Shown here: piece by piece, positions 45,901 through 56,212 of the stretch
Layout: each line of letters starts with the position of its first letter
How positions within the stretch are numbered: position 1 is the first letter of the stretch
Source of the DNA: Silene latifolia
Lineage: Eukaryota; Streptophyta; Magnoliopsida; Caryophyllales; Caryophyllaceae
DNA length: 64,000 nt
Reading direction: 5' to 3'
Assembly: GCF_048544455.1 (NCBI RefSeq)
Contig: NC_133537.1
Coordinates: 309,541,738 to 309,605,737, forward strand
The notes under the pieces: model-generated
The model's database searches: none
Told to the model about the DNA's origin: nothing
The model's input: the letters and a program-made list of their open reading frames with translations, nothing else
Made by a program: the position numbers and the translations under genes

Positions 45901-46086
45901 GTCAATGTCACCTTCAAGTAAAAGATTGTTTGTTGCTGAGCTAAGAGTTCCTACTTCTTGATCATGTACCTCATTTACAAGATCAACTGTATTCTCGTCA
46001 TCATCTTCACCCTGATGAACATCTTCTTCTTGATCAACCACACAGCTAGAAATACTAGGGTGACCATCCATAGATAAGAAGTCCAT
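42967..46086 (-). CDS. FAR1: FAR1/FHY3-family transcription factor (7 coding exons inferred)
   Basis: The family comprises light-signalling transcription factors derived from MULE transposases, acting in the nucleus. Exon 1 (46086-43933, 718 codons) holds an acidic N-terminus; the FAR1 DNA-binding zinc domain at about residues 80-170 (YKYYQEYAKSMGFTT, CKASMHVKR, HNHELLP); the MULE transposase domain at about 270-370 (SLDTSYVRTNEKLPLVLFVG); and a SWIM finger near 585-610 (C-x-C then CRHA). Further phase-0 exons follow: 43850-43791, 43614-43546, 43461-43393, 43308-43240, 43147-43100 and 43017-42967 (stop TAA). Their peptides match the C-terminal tail expected of FAR1 proteins, giving 839 codons against about 830 known for Arabidopsis FAR1. 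Reading exon 1 to its own stop at 43900 adds ten intronic codons after a GTATGT donor. Which family member it is (FAR1 or a FAR1-related sequence) needs a phylogeny. Confidence 0.9.
43240..43308 (-). CDS. FAR1-like exon 5 (69 nt)
   Basis: Acceptor TGATAG and donor GTAGGG bound 23 codons starting GQLNSMGQNHEGFF and ending VHGL. This is the third member of the 69-nt exon series. Confidence 0.8.
43393..43461 (-). CDS. FAR1-like exon 4 (69 nt)
   Basis: Acceptor ATTGCAG and donor GTATGT bound 23 codons starting VQLNLMEPPHESYY and ending MQSL. The VQLN start and aromatic pair repeat the pattern of the neighbouring exons. Confidence 0.82.
43546..43614 (-). CDS. FAR1-like exon 3 (69 nt)
   Basis: Acceptor TTTGTAG and donor GTATGG bound a phase-0 exon of 23 codons containing LNNYYGSQQNAQGL. 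It is the same length as exons 4 and 5 and resembles them. Confidence 0.8.
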
Positions 46087-46596
46087 CGATTGATAAACTC
46101 CTAAACAATGTTCCTCTACAAGAAAGTTTTAAATTTGGTGCACAAGGCCACTGTTATTCAGTATGATGATAACAATCAATATAAAAGGTTTCAACAAGAG
46201 TCCAAAATGGATGGGAAAAAGGTACAACACCTAACTGCGACAAAGCAACAAGAGATGTATACACAAACTTGAAAAAGACTATTAAGCTCGAGCAATCTTG
46301 CAAATACACATGAGCACAAATACCAATGCACGCAAGCATAATATTAGAAAAAAAAAAAAAAAACTCCGACACATTCTTTAACTCTTTAACATTCACAAAC
46401 TAATACGAAGTACTAAATACCAAAACTAGACCCAGACTCGTGGTATACTGCAAACATTTCACACTTCATTAACTTAAACATACCACACTTCACTTATATA
46501 TTACTCGTTTAGAACCCACTTATCAGCACACTTAACAAGTTAAGCTCAATCTTAACAACCATATATTACACCTTCCTCTAAGTCTAATTATCTTAC

Positions 46597-46688
46597 CCCC
46601 ACCATCGCCATCTTCAAACATCTCAACATCCATAGCATCCTCATACATATCATCAGCAGCACCCTCCTCTTCCCCATGGTAAAGGCCA
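46597..46688 (-). CDS. Candidate upstream acidic exon of the FAR1-like gene
   Basis: On the minus strand TTTCTAG precedes a 92-bp segment ending at a GTAAGA donor. One frame is open and acidic (EEEGAADDMYEDAMDVEMF). Joined to an acceptor TTGTAG at 46116, it continues in phase through 46115-46087 into the ATG at 46086. The frame agreement could be chance (one in three), and the segment may instead be untranslated or belong to another gene. Confidence 0.4.
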
Positions 46689-47926
46689 CTAGAAATGAAC
46701 ACCTATCCCCTTGTTACTCGCGGTTCAAAGGGTCGGACATGGGTGCTCACCCAAGAGTCCCGCTCGGCTATTTTATAAAATATTGTCAAGTTTTTGGTCT
46801 AAAATAAAGTGTCTGAGTGTCATACTAATGTCCAAGGGTCAAGTATCGAACACGGGTTGAGCTCATGTGAAGTGTCGAACTAGCATAGCCTATCCCTATA
46901 CGGACAAAAGTCGTAAACAATTCAGCAATTTCTTAGCACCAGGCTCAAAATATTTCCTCCCTAAATTCTACTCACATATTCTTTATGCTTAAGACAGCTG
47001 TTGAGTATTACAATCATTCACCGCAAATCTGCCAAAATATGGGGTCATTAGGTGAAATTGTAAAACTGGGTTGCTCATAGCCAAAAAGGTATCACTTTAC
47101 TCAAAATCACGCCTCCAAAACTACCAAAAACCAACTTCTAATGTACCATCCAAATCAACAATTCAAAGAGCAAGCAACATACTCAAAAGTCAAGGTCATA
47201 CCCGATGAAACATCGGACAGACAAATCAACTCCTACTGGCCTACTAAATATACCCAACTCTAAACCAACTACATAGATCAAGCACAATCCTCAATTCCAC
47301 ATCATAACTTGCAAAACGGAAAAGGGGCATGGGCATAACAAGTCCAGCATTACTAACCATACTCTAAAAAATGATCATGGCTGCACAATTGCGACATGAT
47401 CCTGAATTAATATAATACCAAAACCCTTACTAATTAATCCCCCAATGGAGGTTCCATAGCCAGATAGTCACCATCAAGAACTCGTGTCAATCATTTGTTT
47501 ACTTTTATATTCTTTGTGAGGGGGTACTTTAATCAAAGGTAATTGAGACGGGGTTTCGACGGAGAATAGCTGTATAAGCCAGTTATACCAATATTTGACT
47601 CGTAATACCCCGATTACATAACATTCATATAGGAGGTGTATTATTTATATGATCACAATTCAAGTGTCAAGTGAAAGTAATTAATTTAGGCTACAAAACA
47701 TAAACGTGATCCAAGAATAAATTTGCAAAAATGTGAAAATGGAAGCAGAGAAACAAAAGAACCTTGGTACAAGTGAGGCGGTTGAGACCGTCTTGCTCCG
47801 GTGGGAGGTAGAGGAAGACAGGAGAGGAAGGCAATTTACCGAGTTAGACACATACTTTGGTAGCTTGACAAAAATCTGCAACTTTAGGCCATTAGCAATG
47901 AACGATGTTCAAATTTTACTCGTAAA
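46689..47926. other. Upstream region of the FAR1-like gene
   Basis: No domain-bearing frame was found. A CT-rich stretch on the minus strand at about 47766-47880 ends ACCAAG then GTTCTT, which could be a 5' untranslated exon and donor, but this is only a suggestion. Confidence 0.35.
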
Positions 47927-47958
47927 CTAGTTTAGATCCCGCACAATAAATGCGCGGT
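47927..47958 (-). mobile_element. Helitron-type 3' terminus (minus strand)
   Basis: On the minus strand the hairpin CCGCGCA / TGTGCGG is followed by GATCTAAA, CTAG and T. The body would lie to the right of 47958. The flanking TTTA matches the other two ends in the window. Confidence 0.6.
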
Positions 47959-48633
47959 ATTTATAAAGTTTTTATTTTGTATTACTTAATAATTCTAAAT
48001 TAAAACCTCATTAATTTTTAATATTTCACGTTATTATATTTTGATATGGAAAAAAAAAGTTGAACCGTAAAATTATTCAAGAAAATTGAGTAAAATTGAA
48101 CTATAAAATAATTGTGGTATCTCATTAATTGTTCATTTTTCTCGTTATTATATTTTGCTTCGAGCAAAAAAAAACTGAAAATTAATCCAAGAGAATTGAG
48201 TAATGTGTTGAATTATATTTTTTAAAAAAGTATTTTATACCACAAGCTGGTGATTCCAATTTTATAAATTATCTCAATTTTTTTTTTTTGTCATGAAAGT
48301 AATCAAAACAATTTATAATTTTGTTAATACAAAGTATGAGTCAAATCATTCTTAAATAATAGCATCAATAAAAGATTTAGTAGTTTATAAATTTATATTA
48401 TTTATATTTTAATTAAAATATTATAGTTTAGTGTTTAGTGAAGATTATATAATTTGATAAAAAGATTAATTTTAATGATATACATTATAATTATTAATTT
48501 CTTTATTTGGTGAAAACAATTAAATAAATAACTTCCTTATTTAAAAAAATGTTTTTTGGAGGGAAAATTTATAAATTCACCTATTCATTTAGTAAATAGG
48601 GGATAATTAAGTCTCTGAATTTTAATATTTTTT
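47959..48633. other. AT-rich intergenic DNA
   Basis: About 0.7 kb of very AT-rich sequence, possibly the body of the Helitron ending at 47927. No coding signal seen. Confidence 0.5.
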
Positions 48634-49732
48634 TGAGTAACTTTTATAAATCACTTTTCTAAAAATAATGAAATTTTTTTAATAATTTACTCGCATAAAA
48701 TATTCTCACCTAAAATATTACAACCATTTTCACATTCCGGTGTCATATTCCGTCAAAATTCAAATTTTCTGTTTTAAAGCCTAAATTTATGACGAAATTG
48801 TCCTTCTTTATGTTTTTATATATATATTCCATCATGTTGTTCTTGCTATTCGATTACATCTTTGGCGTTCAACATCAACACTTGTGATTCTTCCCTCACT
48901 TGCCCACCATCCTCCATATCTTACTTCCATGCTTTAACATCACCCCAATTACTCAAAAACCCTAAACCCCTAATTCAATTTTAGGGTTTCTTTAACCTCC
49001 AAAATTCAAATTTTGTTACTGGTTCCATAAAATTAAGAGTAATGGTGGTACGATGATGGAGACGACGATTCCATTGCTACGATACAGATAACGATACTCA
49101 AGAGCAAGCTGCTGGAAGTAAAAAGAATGTGTTGGTTTTTAACTTGGCGGCGGTACTTTTGATGTCTCTTTGGTTGCTATTGATAAGGTGGTGAATATTT
49201 CGACACGATTTAAAAAGTTGAATTTGGATTTGTTCGAGAGTTGTATTGATTTGATCAATTAAAAAACCTAGAAAATTAGCCAAATAAACCCCTCAATTTT
49301 TCTAGGTTAAGAACAATTTTATTTTGGTGAAATCTGGGTTAAGAACAATGTTGATGGTAATTGATGATGTCGAGTGGCAAAAAATTAGCGACTCGGAGTT
49401 GTCGTGCGTCGTGGCTATGGTGTTTTCACCTGGGTTGCTGCGAATTGGTGGTGCAGATGACGGAGAGACGAGTTGTTGGTGGTGAATGGCTGACTCGGTT
49501 TCGATTCTGAGTTCGCAATTAAAGATGGAGATGGTGGTTGTCCAGAACATGTCTTACAAATGGGGAAGAAGATGAATTTATAGGGGCAAAACGGTCATAA
49601 AAAAAGATTTTCCACCTGAAAGTGCAAATGGGTGCAATATTTTACCTGAGAACATTTTATAGGAGTAAATCATTAAAAAGTTTTCATAAGAGAGTGATTT
49701 TAAAAAAAGTGGTTTATAAAAGGGAGTAATTG
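48634..49732. mobile_element. Inverted-repeat (Pack-type) element carrying Hsp70-like fragments
   Basis: The left end (AGTAACTTTTATAAATCACT and about 150 bp after it) matches the reverse complement of 49575-49732 imperfectly, including blocks like TAATGATTTACTC, ATAAAATGTTCTCAGGTAAA and a final AAATTGTCC / ATGACCGTTTTGCCCC region. The interior is richer in GC and contains recognisable pieces of an Hsp70 gene. That arrangement, a gene fragment between long TIRs, is what is seen in Pack-MULEs. No convincing target duplication was found, so the superfamily is open. Confidence 0.68.
49117..49262 (+). pseudogene. Captured Hsp70 gene fragments
   Basis: The segment KNVLVF followed, after a one-base deletion near 49142, by LGGGTFDVSLVAIDK matches the Hsp70 phosphate-binding signature region. 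It runs directly into TRFKKLNLDLFESC, which corresponds to the Hsp70 segment TRFEELN...DLF about 100 residues further on, so the intervening part is deleted. The frame ends at a TAA at 49260-49262. It cannot encode a chaperone. Confidence 0.72.
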
Positions 49733-50086
49733 TTAATTTAGTCTTTTTTTTTAATATACAAGCCGGTTTCTGGATTCGAGTCCGGTAGGATAATAGGGCG
49801 CTAAAGATGTCCGCTTGTCCCCCATGAGTAGCAACGCGGTTCTCTAAATTGTCTAAAACTTTTAGAATTTTTTTTGAAATATTTTCAAGTTTGTTAAATC
49901 TTCTCAAATTAATCCGGAGGTTAATTGTCTTTACATAATTTCACGTTTTCGAAACTCTTCTCAGTTCATAGACTTGTCTAATCTTTGAGTTTTATATTAA
50001 AGTTTTTGACTTTTGTTTTGTATAAAGTTTTTGAACACATTTACTTAAACAGTAAACTAAAAAAATATACTATTGCTCAAAAAATA
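49733..50086. other. Intergenic DNA between TIR element and LINE
   Basis: No feature recognised in this AT-rich stretch, apart from two copies of an ATATA-TATTGCTCAAAAA phrase right before the LINE (50060-50102). Confidence 0.5.
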
Positions 50087-51206
50087 TATTATTGCTCAAA
50101 AAAATCAAGGGAATAGGGGCAAGAAATTTGAGTTATGCAGGGAGGATTGTCTTGATTAATTCTGTGTTTAATACTTTACACAACTACTGGTGCTCTATTT
50201 TCCTGTTATCAAAACGTGTCATTAAAAGAATTGAAGCCCTCTATAGGAACTTCTTGTGGAATGGTGCAGCTGAGTATCAGAGGGCTCCTCTGGTTGCTTG
50301 GGACAATGTCTGCTGTAGTAAAAAGGAGGGTGGATTAGGTATAAAGAATGTTGGGGTGTGGAATATTACAACTGGGAAACTGGTAAATTGGATTTATATA
50401 AAGGCGGATCGCTTGCGGGTGCTTTGGGTTGATCATATCTATATGAAAGGTGCAAACTGGAATTCTTATCAACCTCCTCCAGATTCTAACTGGAACTGGA
50501 GGAACATATGCAAAATTAGAGGTATATTGGCAAATGGCTTTCAGGGTAACCAATGGCTGGCTGATGCTAGAGGATACTCTGATCTATTAGCTCTGGGTAC
50601 CTAAAGGACTCACACCCACCTGTCCATTGGTACAAGGATGTGTGGGACATTTGGGTTTTGCCTAAGTATAGTGTGATTGGTTGGTTAATTCAAAGGAAAG
50701 CTCTGAATACTACATCTAAATTGTTCCAGTTGGGAATTAGTGATACAGATAGATGTGTGATGTGTGAAATGGGAGAAGAAACTCATGCTCATGTCTTCTC
50801 AGATTATGTGTATAACTCTCTGGTGATAACCAGTGTAGAGCAATGGCTGCAGATGAGATTAGATGCTATTTATGGAAGCTACACTAAGGTGAGAAGGAAA
50901 GTTTGGAGAGTGGCAAGGCTCTCCTGCTAGTATGTGTTGTGGACTGAAAGAAACAAATGCAGGGTAGATATGAAGATTCGAAGGCCAGAATTACTTGTGC
51001 TCGAGGTTCAAAAACTGTTGCAGGGTAGGATTAGGCAAAAGCTAATTCTTCTTGTCCAGCAGGTTGATAAAGAATGGTTAAGTAGCCTTAGTATTCATGT
51101 AGATTGATCTTAGGATTGATCATTTGTTTTTGGCTTTTAATATGGTGAACACAAAATGATGTATTATTGTTTGATTAATAAAAGCTCACATTTTACCAAA
51201 AAAAAA
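50087..51206 (+). mobile_element. L1-type LINE, 5'-truncated
   Basis: Only the C-terminal part of ORF2 remains: NLSYAGRIVLINSVFNTL, FLWNG and CCSKKEGGLGIKNV (50130-50345) are typical of the plant L1 reverse-transcriptase thumb region. A second frame from about 50605 has the zinc-binding RT-associated domain (WYKDVWDIWVLPKYS, CVMCEMGEETHAHVF). A frameshift near 50600 and a stop at 50928-50930 break it; the text continues (WTERNKCR) to about 51107. A short 3' UTR with AATAAAAGC ends in poly(A) at 51206. The 5' truncation is the usual outcome of target-primed reverse transcription. Confidence 0.88.
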
Positions 51207-51262
51207 CATATATACTTGTAAATTCAAGTGTGTTCAGAAAAAATGCATGTATGCTCAATAAC

Positions 51263-51728
51263 TAAGGGCGTGTTTGGTTCGTGCGTGGGTATGAGTTTGG
51301 AATCAGGAATCATACCTGGGTGGTATGAGTTTGGAACTTTATTCCTCATATCCTGTGTTTGTTTCAATTTTGGGTGGAACGGGGTTGAACTTCATCAAAG
51401 TTAAAAAAATCTAAAATACAACATTAAAAATAATTAATTTTGATATTGAAAAATCATGAAAATGAAGATTTGATCAAATAAATGTAAAAAAAATTCATTT
51501 AAAATCTTCCATATAAGTTTTTTTCATGGTTTTTGGTTTTATTATTTGATACCCATGGGTATCAATCTCATACCCACCTCCCCCCATTGGGTATGAGAAA
51601 CTCATACCTCATGGGTTTGAGATATGGGCTATGAAACCCCTATTTTTGCCAAACAAACACCTAGTATGGGTTTGACCCATTCCAAACTCATACCTCATAC
51701 CTTTATGAATTGAAACAAACACCCCTTA
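51263..51728. mobile_element. MITE with TAAGGGCGTGTTTGG-type ends (hAT-like)
   Basis: The left end TAAGGGCGTGTTTGGTTC is mirrored by GAAACAAACACCCCTTA at the right, and subterminal TATGAGTTTGGAAT repeats occur in both orientations. GGGTGTGTTTGG-type ends are common in plant hAT-like MITEs. The target duplication is not clear, so the superfamily is tentative. Confidence 0.72.
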
Positions 51729-51818
51729 AAAGGGTCTAAGGTAATAAATCAGATGCGTAATCCTTTTTTCCTTCTCAAATGCTTCCATAAATATAAAAAA
51801 TAAAATTTTATTAAGCTA

Positions 51819-53277
51819 GGGAGGGCATAAATTCACGGGGCATATGTACTGACCCACGGGAATTACAGCCCATCTGCCTAAAAAGCATCCGCAAAAGCTA
51901 AAAGACCATGATAAAATACAATTCATGAAAAGTCAAAAGCCTGGAAACCGAAGCCATTTTTACTCTTTCGTATTCTTCAACAAAGCACTCAAAGACCATA
52001 GAAATATAAACCAAGTTTGCTCTTTATTTTTCAACAAAGCAATGCATGTGTCGACGTGACGATGTCTTTGCCAGCGTTGAAGCACTCCATTTGAAGACAT
52101 GGCCTTATGTGGTTTGACTGATTATAAAATGAGATTTGATAGCAAGGGATAAAGATATAAAGTAAGACACAACTACCGTATCCATGAGTAGAACCATCGT
52201 TGTCTCCATCAAGGTTCTTTGATATCAGAACGTCTTCATCATGTGATAATATGGCGATGTTGTGATTGAAGTACAATCAGTTGATTCGACATCAAGGTTC
52301 GTTGAGTGTGATGAAGCTCGGTTCTATTTAATCATTGCCGCACTTGCCAGTGAAAAAGATGAACATCATCTTTTACGCCAAATAGCGGCGGGAACAGTAG
52401 AGATAAAATTTGGGTATTACAAATTTTTCATATTTTCACGATCGTCTACCTTCTGGTGGTCGTTAGTGTAACACCCCAGTTATTGAGAGTAAGGTTGTCC
52501 CACATCGGGGAATTGAGGAGGTTGTGATATGTTTATAAGGGATTTCACCCACCACTTAGTAACAAGACCTTGTGCTTTTGGGCTTAAGTGAGGACAAGTA
52601 ATGGGCCCAAAAGTACATATCCCATCTTATTGGGGTTGTGTTACGACCGTGGTGGGTCAGGTTGTTACAAATGGTATCAGAGCGACCCTGCGACCGTGTG
52701 ATGAACCCGTGGTCGGGAACGAGGACGTTGTGTTCTTTAAGTGAGGGAGATTGTAACACCCCAGTTATTGAGAGTAAGGTTGTCCCACATCGGGGAATTG
52801 AGGAGGTTGTGATATGTTTATAAGGGATTCCACCCACCACTTAGTAACAAGGCCTTGTGCTTTTGGGCTTAAGTGAGGACAAGTAATGGGCCCAAAAGTA
52901 CATATCCCATCTTATTGGGGTTGTGTTACGACCGTGGTGGGTCGGGTTGTTATAGTTAGAGCGGTGGCCAAGGTTGGCATTAACAATGTCATTGAAATCA
53001 GAGATTGATTTCCGAAATTATTATTAATTTATTATTAAATTACTGCATTTTTATTTTATTTTAAGAGTGAACGAAGGAGCTGAAAATGAACTCAATGAGG
53101 GAGAGTGGGAGACGGGGGTGCAATATGGTTGAGGAGAGAGAAAAGTAATGACATAACTCCTACCGCTATACTATTTTATTATGATTTTTTACCTTTTTTT
53201 ACTGGAGGGGCTTTTTAGGCAGGTGGGTTCTAATTCTCGTGGGTTAGTACATATTCCTCGTGAATTTATGCCCTCCC
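51819..53277. mobile_element. TIR DNA element (about 0.97 kb) interrupted by a TRIM
   Basis: GGGAGGGCATAAATTCACG at the left matches the reverse complement of the right end over about 70 bp with scattered mismatches, through AATATGTACT and CTGCCTAAAAAGC blocks. A complete TRIM sits inside. The interior has an open frame (about 52262-52466) that I do not recognise. No target duplication is evident. Confidence 0.75.
52467..52954 (+). mobile_element. TRIM retrotransposon, complete (488 bp)
   Basis: Two 203-bp LTRs (52467-52669, 52752-52954) start TGTAACACCCCAG and end GGTTGTTACA or GGTTGTTATA. TGGTATCAGAGC (52672-52683) is the tRNA-Met primer site and GTGAGGGAGAT (52741-52751) the polypurine tract. 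GTTAG flanks both ends (52462-52466, 52955-52959). I count about four LTR mismatches. It has no coding capacity, as expected for TRIMs, and must have moved with enzymes from an autonomous element. Confidence 0.95.
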
Positions 53278-53648
53278 GGGGATAAATCTTTCACTCGTTG
53301 AGAAGTGAAACCTCGTGTTACGACGGTAAGGACGATTGCTTCCATTAATGACCAGAAAGACACCAGTCTGGAGAAAGATCAATCCTAACCTTATCTTCTT
53401 TCTTATCTTCTTTGTGCTCTTCTTTAGGTTATAAAGGATTACTTGGTGACTTGAAACAAGTGAGGGAGAGCTGTCCGACTTGATTACTATAATATGTTTT
53501 ATTTTATTAAAATCATTATCATTATTGCTTTGAAATTTGAAAATACAACTGATAAAAGTGGTTTGAGGGAAATGCTTTACCATGTACATTATCGGAATTA
53601 CTTTTTCACATACGGACTTTACCCTTTCACGTATATTTTTTCATTAAC
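53278..53648. other. Short intergenic stretch
   Basis: No gene or element recognised between the TIR element and the Athila-type element. Confidence 0.5.
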
Positions 53649-54519
53649 TGATAAGGCTAAAGTCGTATCACCTAAATCAAAGTAATCTTATCTCAGTACT
53701 AACAAAATAACTAGTGGCAAGAAAGGTATTGAATCCACAAGGAGGCGGTAATATTCAGTTCATTAATATTTAAAGTGTCTTAAAGTAACAATTTATTGGG
53801 GGTTTTGTTTGTTTATTGTCTAACAACTAATAGCAAGTGAATTAAAAGATGATTAACAATAATATTAAAGAGTCTATGATTCCGGTTCACTAGGTCAATT
53901 ATATGAGGTGTATCTCAATCAATTGTTAGGTCAATCAAACTATCTAAGGTCACAAGATTGATTAATTCTATTATGTCCTTTAGATTAAGTCTAACATGCA
54001 ATCACTAATATTAAACACAATCTATCTGATTATCGCAGTCTATATTAATTCTAACCCTGTCAGTGAAAGCATTAATTCGCTACACTAATTATAGACTTAG
54101 GCCTTAAATCATATAATTAGAAGAAGAACAATAATCAAACGATAGTTTAAACGATATTACTAACAATCAATTAATAATCCCCTTTTCTAATCAACCTAGA
54201 TTCCCTTCATCCTAGATGAATGATTTAGCTACTCATAGTGAATTGAATCTCAACAATAAAGATGTATGAAAACATGATTGAAGACATAAAACAATATAAT
54301 GAATTAAAAGCATAAACTTGAACAATAAATTATGAAGAACGATTAATACCTTAATGATTAATGAGGAAAGATTAAAGATCCAAAGTATGAAAGCTTAGAG
54401 TATTTCAGCCGTACGAAAAAGTAATAAAAGCGTAAAAACATAAACCCTACGAATTTAGAATATATATTACAAACAAGACGTGTTTTAGGAAAATACGGAA
54501 ATAAACTCATCAGAGAGGA

Positions 54520-54592
54520 TCCTCGATCGAGCCTCAACATACTCGATCGAGGACCGGTTGCTCGATCGAGCCCTCCATTGCTCGATCGAGGA
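54520..54592. repeat. CTCGATCGAG palindrome cluster in 3' LTR (four copies)
   Basis: Four perfect 10-bp palindromes CTCGATCGAG lie at about 18-bp spacing, with alternating flanks. The 5' LTR has the same four at 63692-63764. Confidence 0.92.
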
Positions 54593-54643
54593 AGCAGGTC
54601 TTCAGCTTGATTTCGTCTTTAACTTTTCTTCTTATCTTCAAGT

Positions 54644-55963
54644 TGTTGAAATACGTGTCCTCAACAATAGTGCGATCACATGATTTAATATCACAATTAA
54701 ATCTCATATTAAGAATACGTAAGGGATGATTCATTATATAGTCAACTGATCAACATTAATCGGTAACGATTGGCTTGCTAGAGTTTGACGTTACTGTCGT
54801 GGGACGGTGGTGGTCAATTGATCCCTTAAGGTCACACCTAAAGGATGATGCCCTTATGAGTAAAGTTGATTAATTGTATGACGATACAAGTTAATCAATT
54901 CCTTAAAATTGAACAATTCAATTGTGAGAGAGAAAATTGATATCTTATTGTAATGAGATTAAATAAGATTTATTTTAGTAATAAAAATGCTTTATTACTG
55001 AAATTGTTTATTGTTTGAGAAACAATAGAGATAAGAATGAATGGTTATTTATAATTACAAGATGTTGTGAATTATAATTAAATGACCCATTTTATTTATG
55101 TGATCAAGTATCACTTATCAATTTGTTGTATGTAATTTAATTAATTTATAAAATGATATTTATATGATAAATATGCATTAAATTAATTAATAACATGTAA
55201 CATACTACATGTGACATATTGTGTGACAAGTGACAAATTGACAAAATAAAATGGTAGTCTATTTTATTCGATGGACCGAAATGGAGGGAGTATTAGTGGG
55301 TTATGATTGTTTTATTTTATTTGATAAAATAGCATGATGATGCCTACCTACAACTAGCCTTATACCTACTCTTACACATCTTACACAACCTACTATCTTG
55401 TGAAGAGAAAAAGCATAAAGGGAGATGCAATCCTTGGCATTTGATGCATGCTCCAACCGTGCTCCCTCCTCTTATTAAGAGAATATTGTTCTCTTATCAT
55501 TATTCTTACACATTACATGCAAAAGCCTTATGCATTATTCTCTCTACTCTTTAATCTTTCTCTAAAAATATGAGAAGATTCAATCTAAATTGTTCATAAA
55601 GATTACTAATATTATTAGTGTAATATATGAGTATTAGTAATCAATTTTAAGGTAGACTACTAAACAAATATCTAGCACATATTATTTAGTAGTGATAAGG
55701 GTTAAATCTTGGGTGCAATCAAGAGGAGAATCTCTACTTTGGGATTGTTGGAGGATCATCCAATATATTAAGCTCAAGAACAAATAAGGAAGGTGACCTT
55801 ATTTGTGCCCAATATTTCGAACCTATATACAATGTAAGGGACATTGTTTTTCCTCATAAATCTCTTATTTTGTTATGCATGCACTAGATCTAAAGAACAA
55901 ATAATTAAGAAGTTAATTGGTTCACTATTAGAGGAGTCTAATAAGAGGTAAATTAACCTAACA
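54644..55963 (+). mobile_element. Solo LTR (1320 bp), TSD CAAGT, inside Athila LTR
   Basis: The segment is absent from the paired LTR. It starts TGTTGAAATACG, ends CCTAACA, and CAAGT occurs on both sides (54639-54643, 55964-55968). There is no coding content or internal primer site, so it is best read as a solo LTR, probably copia-type. The strand is tentative, from a CT-rich stretch downstream of a possible promoter. Confidence 0.85.
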
Positions 55964-56193
55964 CAAGTCTCCTCGTTTCTCGTGCCATGGCCCGTGTATT
56001 CCGCTATGCCATATCCGCAATGCTCATCTTTACTTGATTCACCTCTTAATGCGTCATTTCTGCATCAAAACATAAAGTAGCGGCAATATCGACATTTCAC
56101 TAATAAAGGCATATAAATGATATAATAGGCACAGAAATGGTATCAAAACAACATGAAAGGAGTTATAAAAGTGTATATAAAAGTGATACATCA

Positions 56194-56212
56194 AACTCCC
56201 CCAAACCAAACC
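56194..56212 (-). other. Polypurine tract of the minus-strand Athila-type element
   Basis: The minus strand reads GGTTTGGTTTGGGGGAGTT up to the 3' LTR start, nearly identical to the tract at 33510-33527. Confidence 0.88.

Larger units (their letters stand above)
53649..56193 (-). repeat. 3' LTR of the minus-strand Athila-type element, with insertion
   Basis: Ends are TGATGTATCAC (at 56193, minus strand) and CCTTATCA (at 53649). Without the solo LTR and its duplicated 5 bp it is 1220 bp against 1181 bp for the 5' LTR; the difference is mostly a patch near 56050-56090 and a 12-bp repeat near 56172. Confidence 0.93.

Noticed and set aside
52467-52954. Cassandra-type TRIM with 5S rRNA promoter
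   Set aside because: I saw no 5S rRNA internal control region in the LTRs; the element is listed as an ordinary TRIM.
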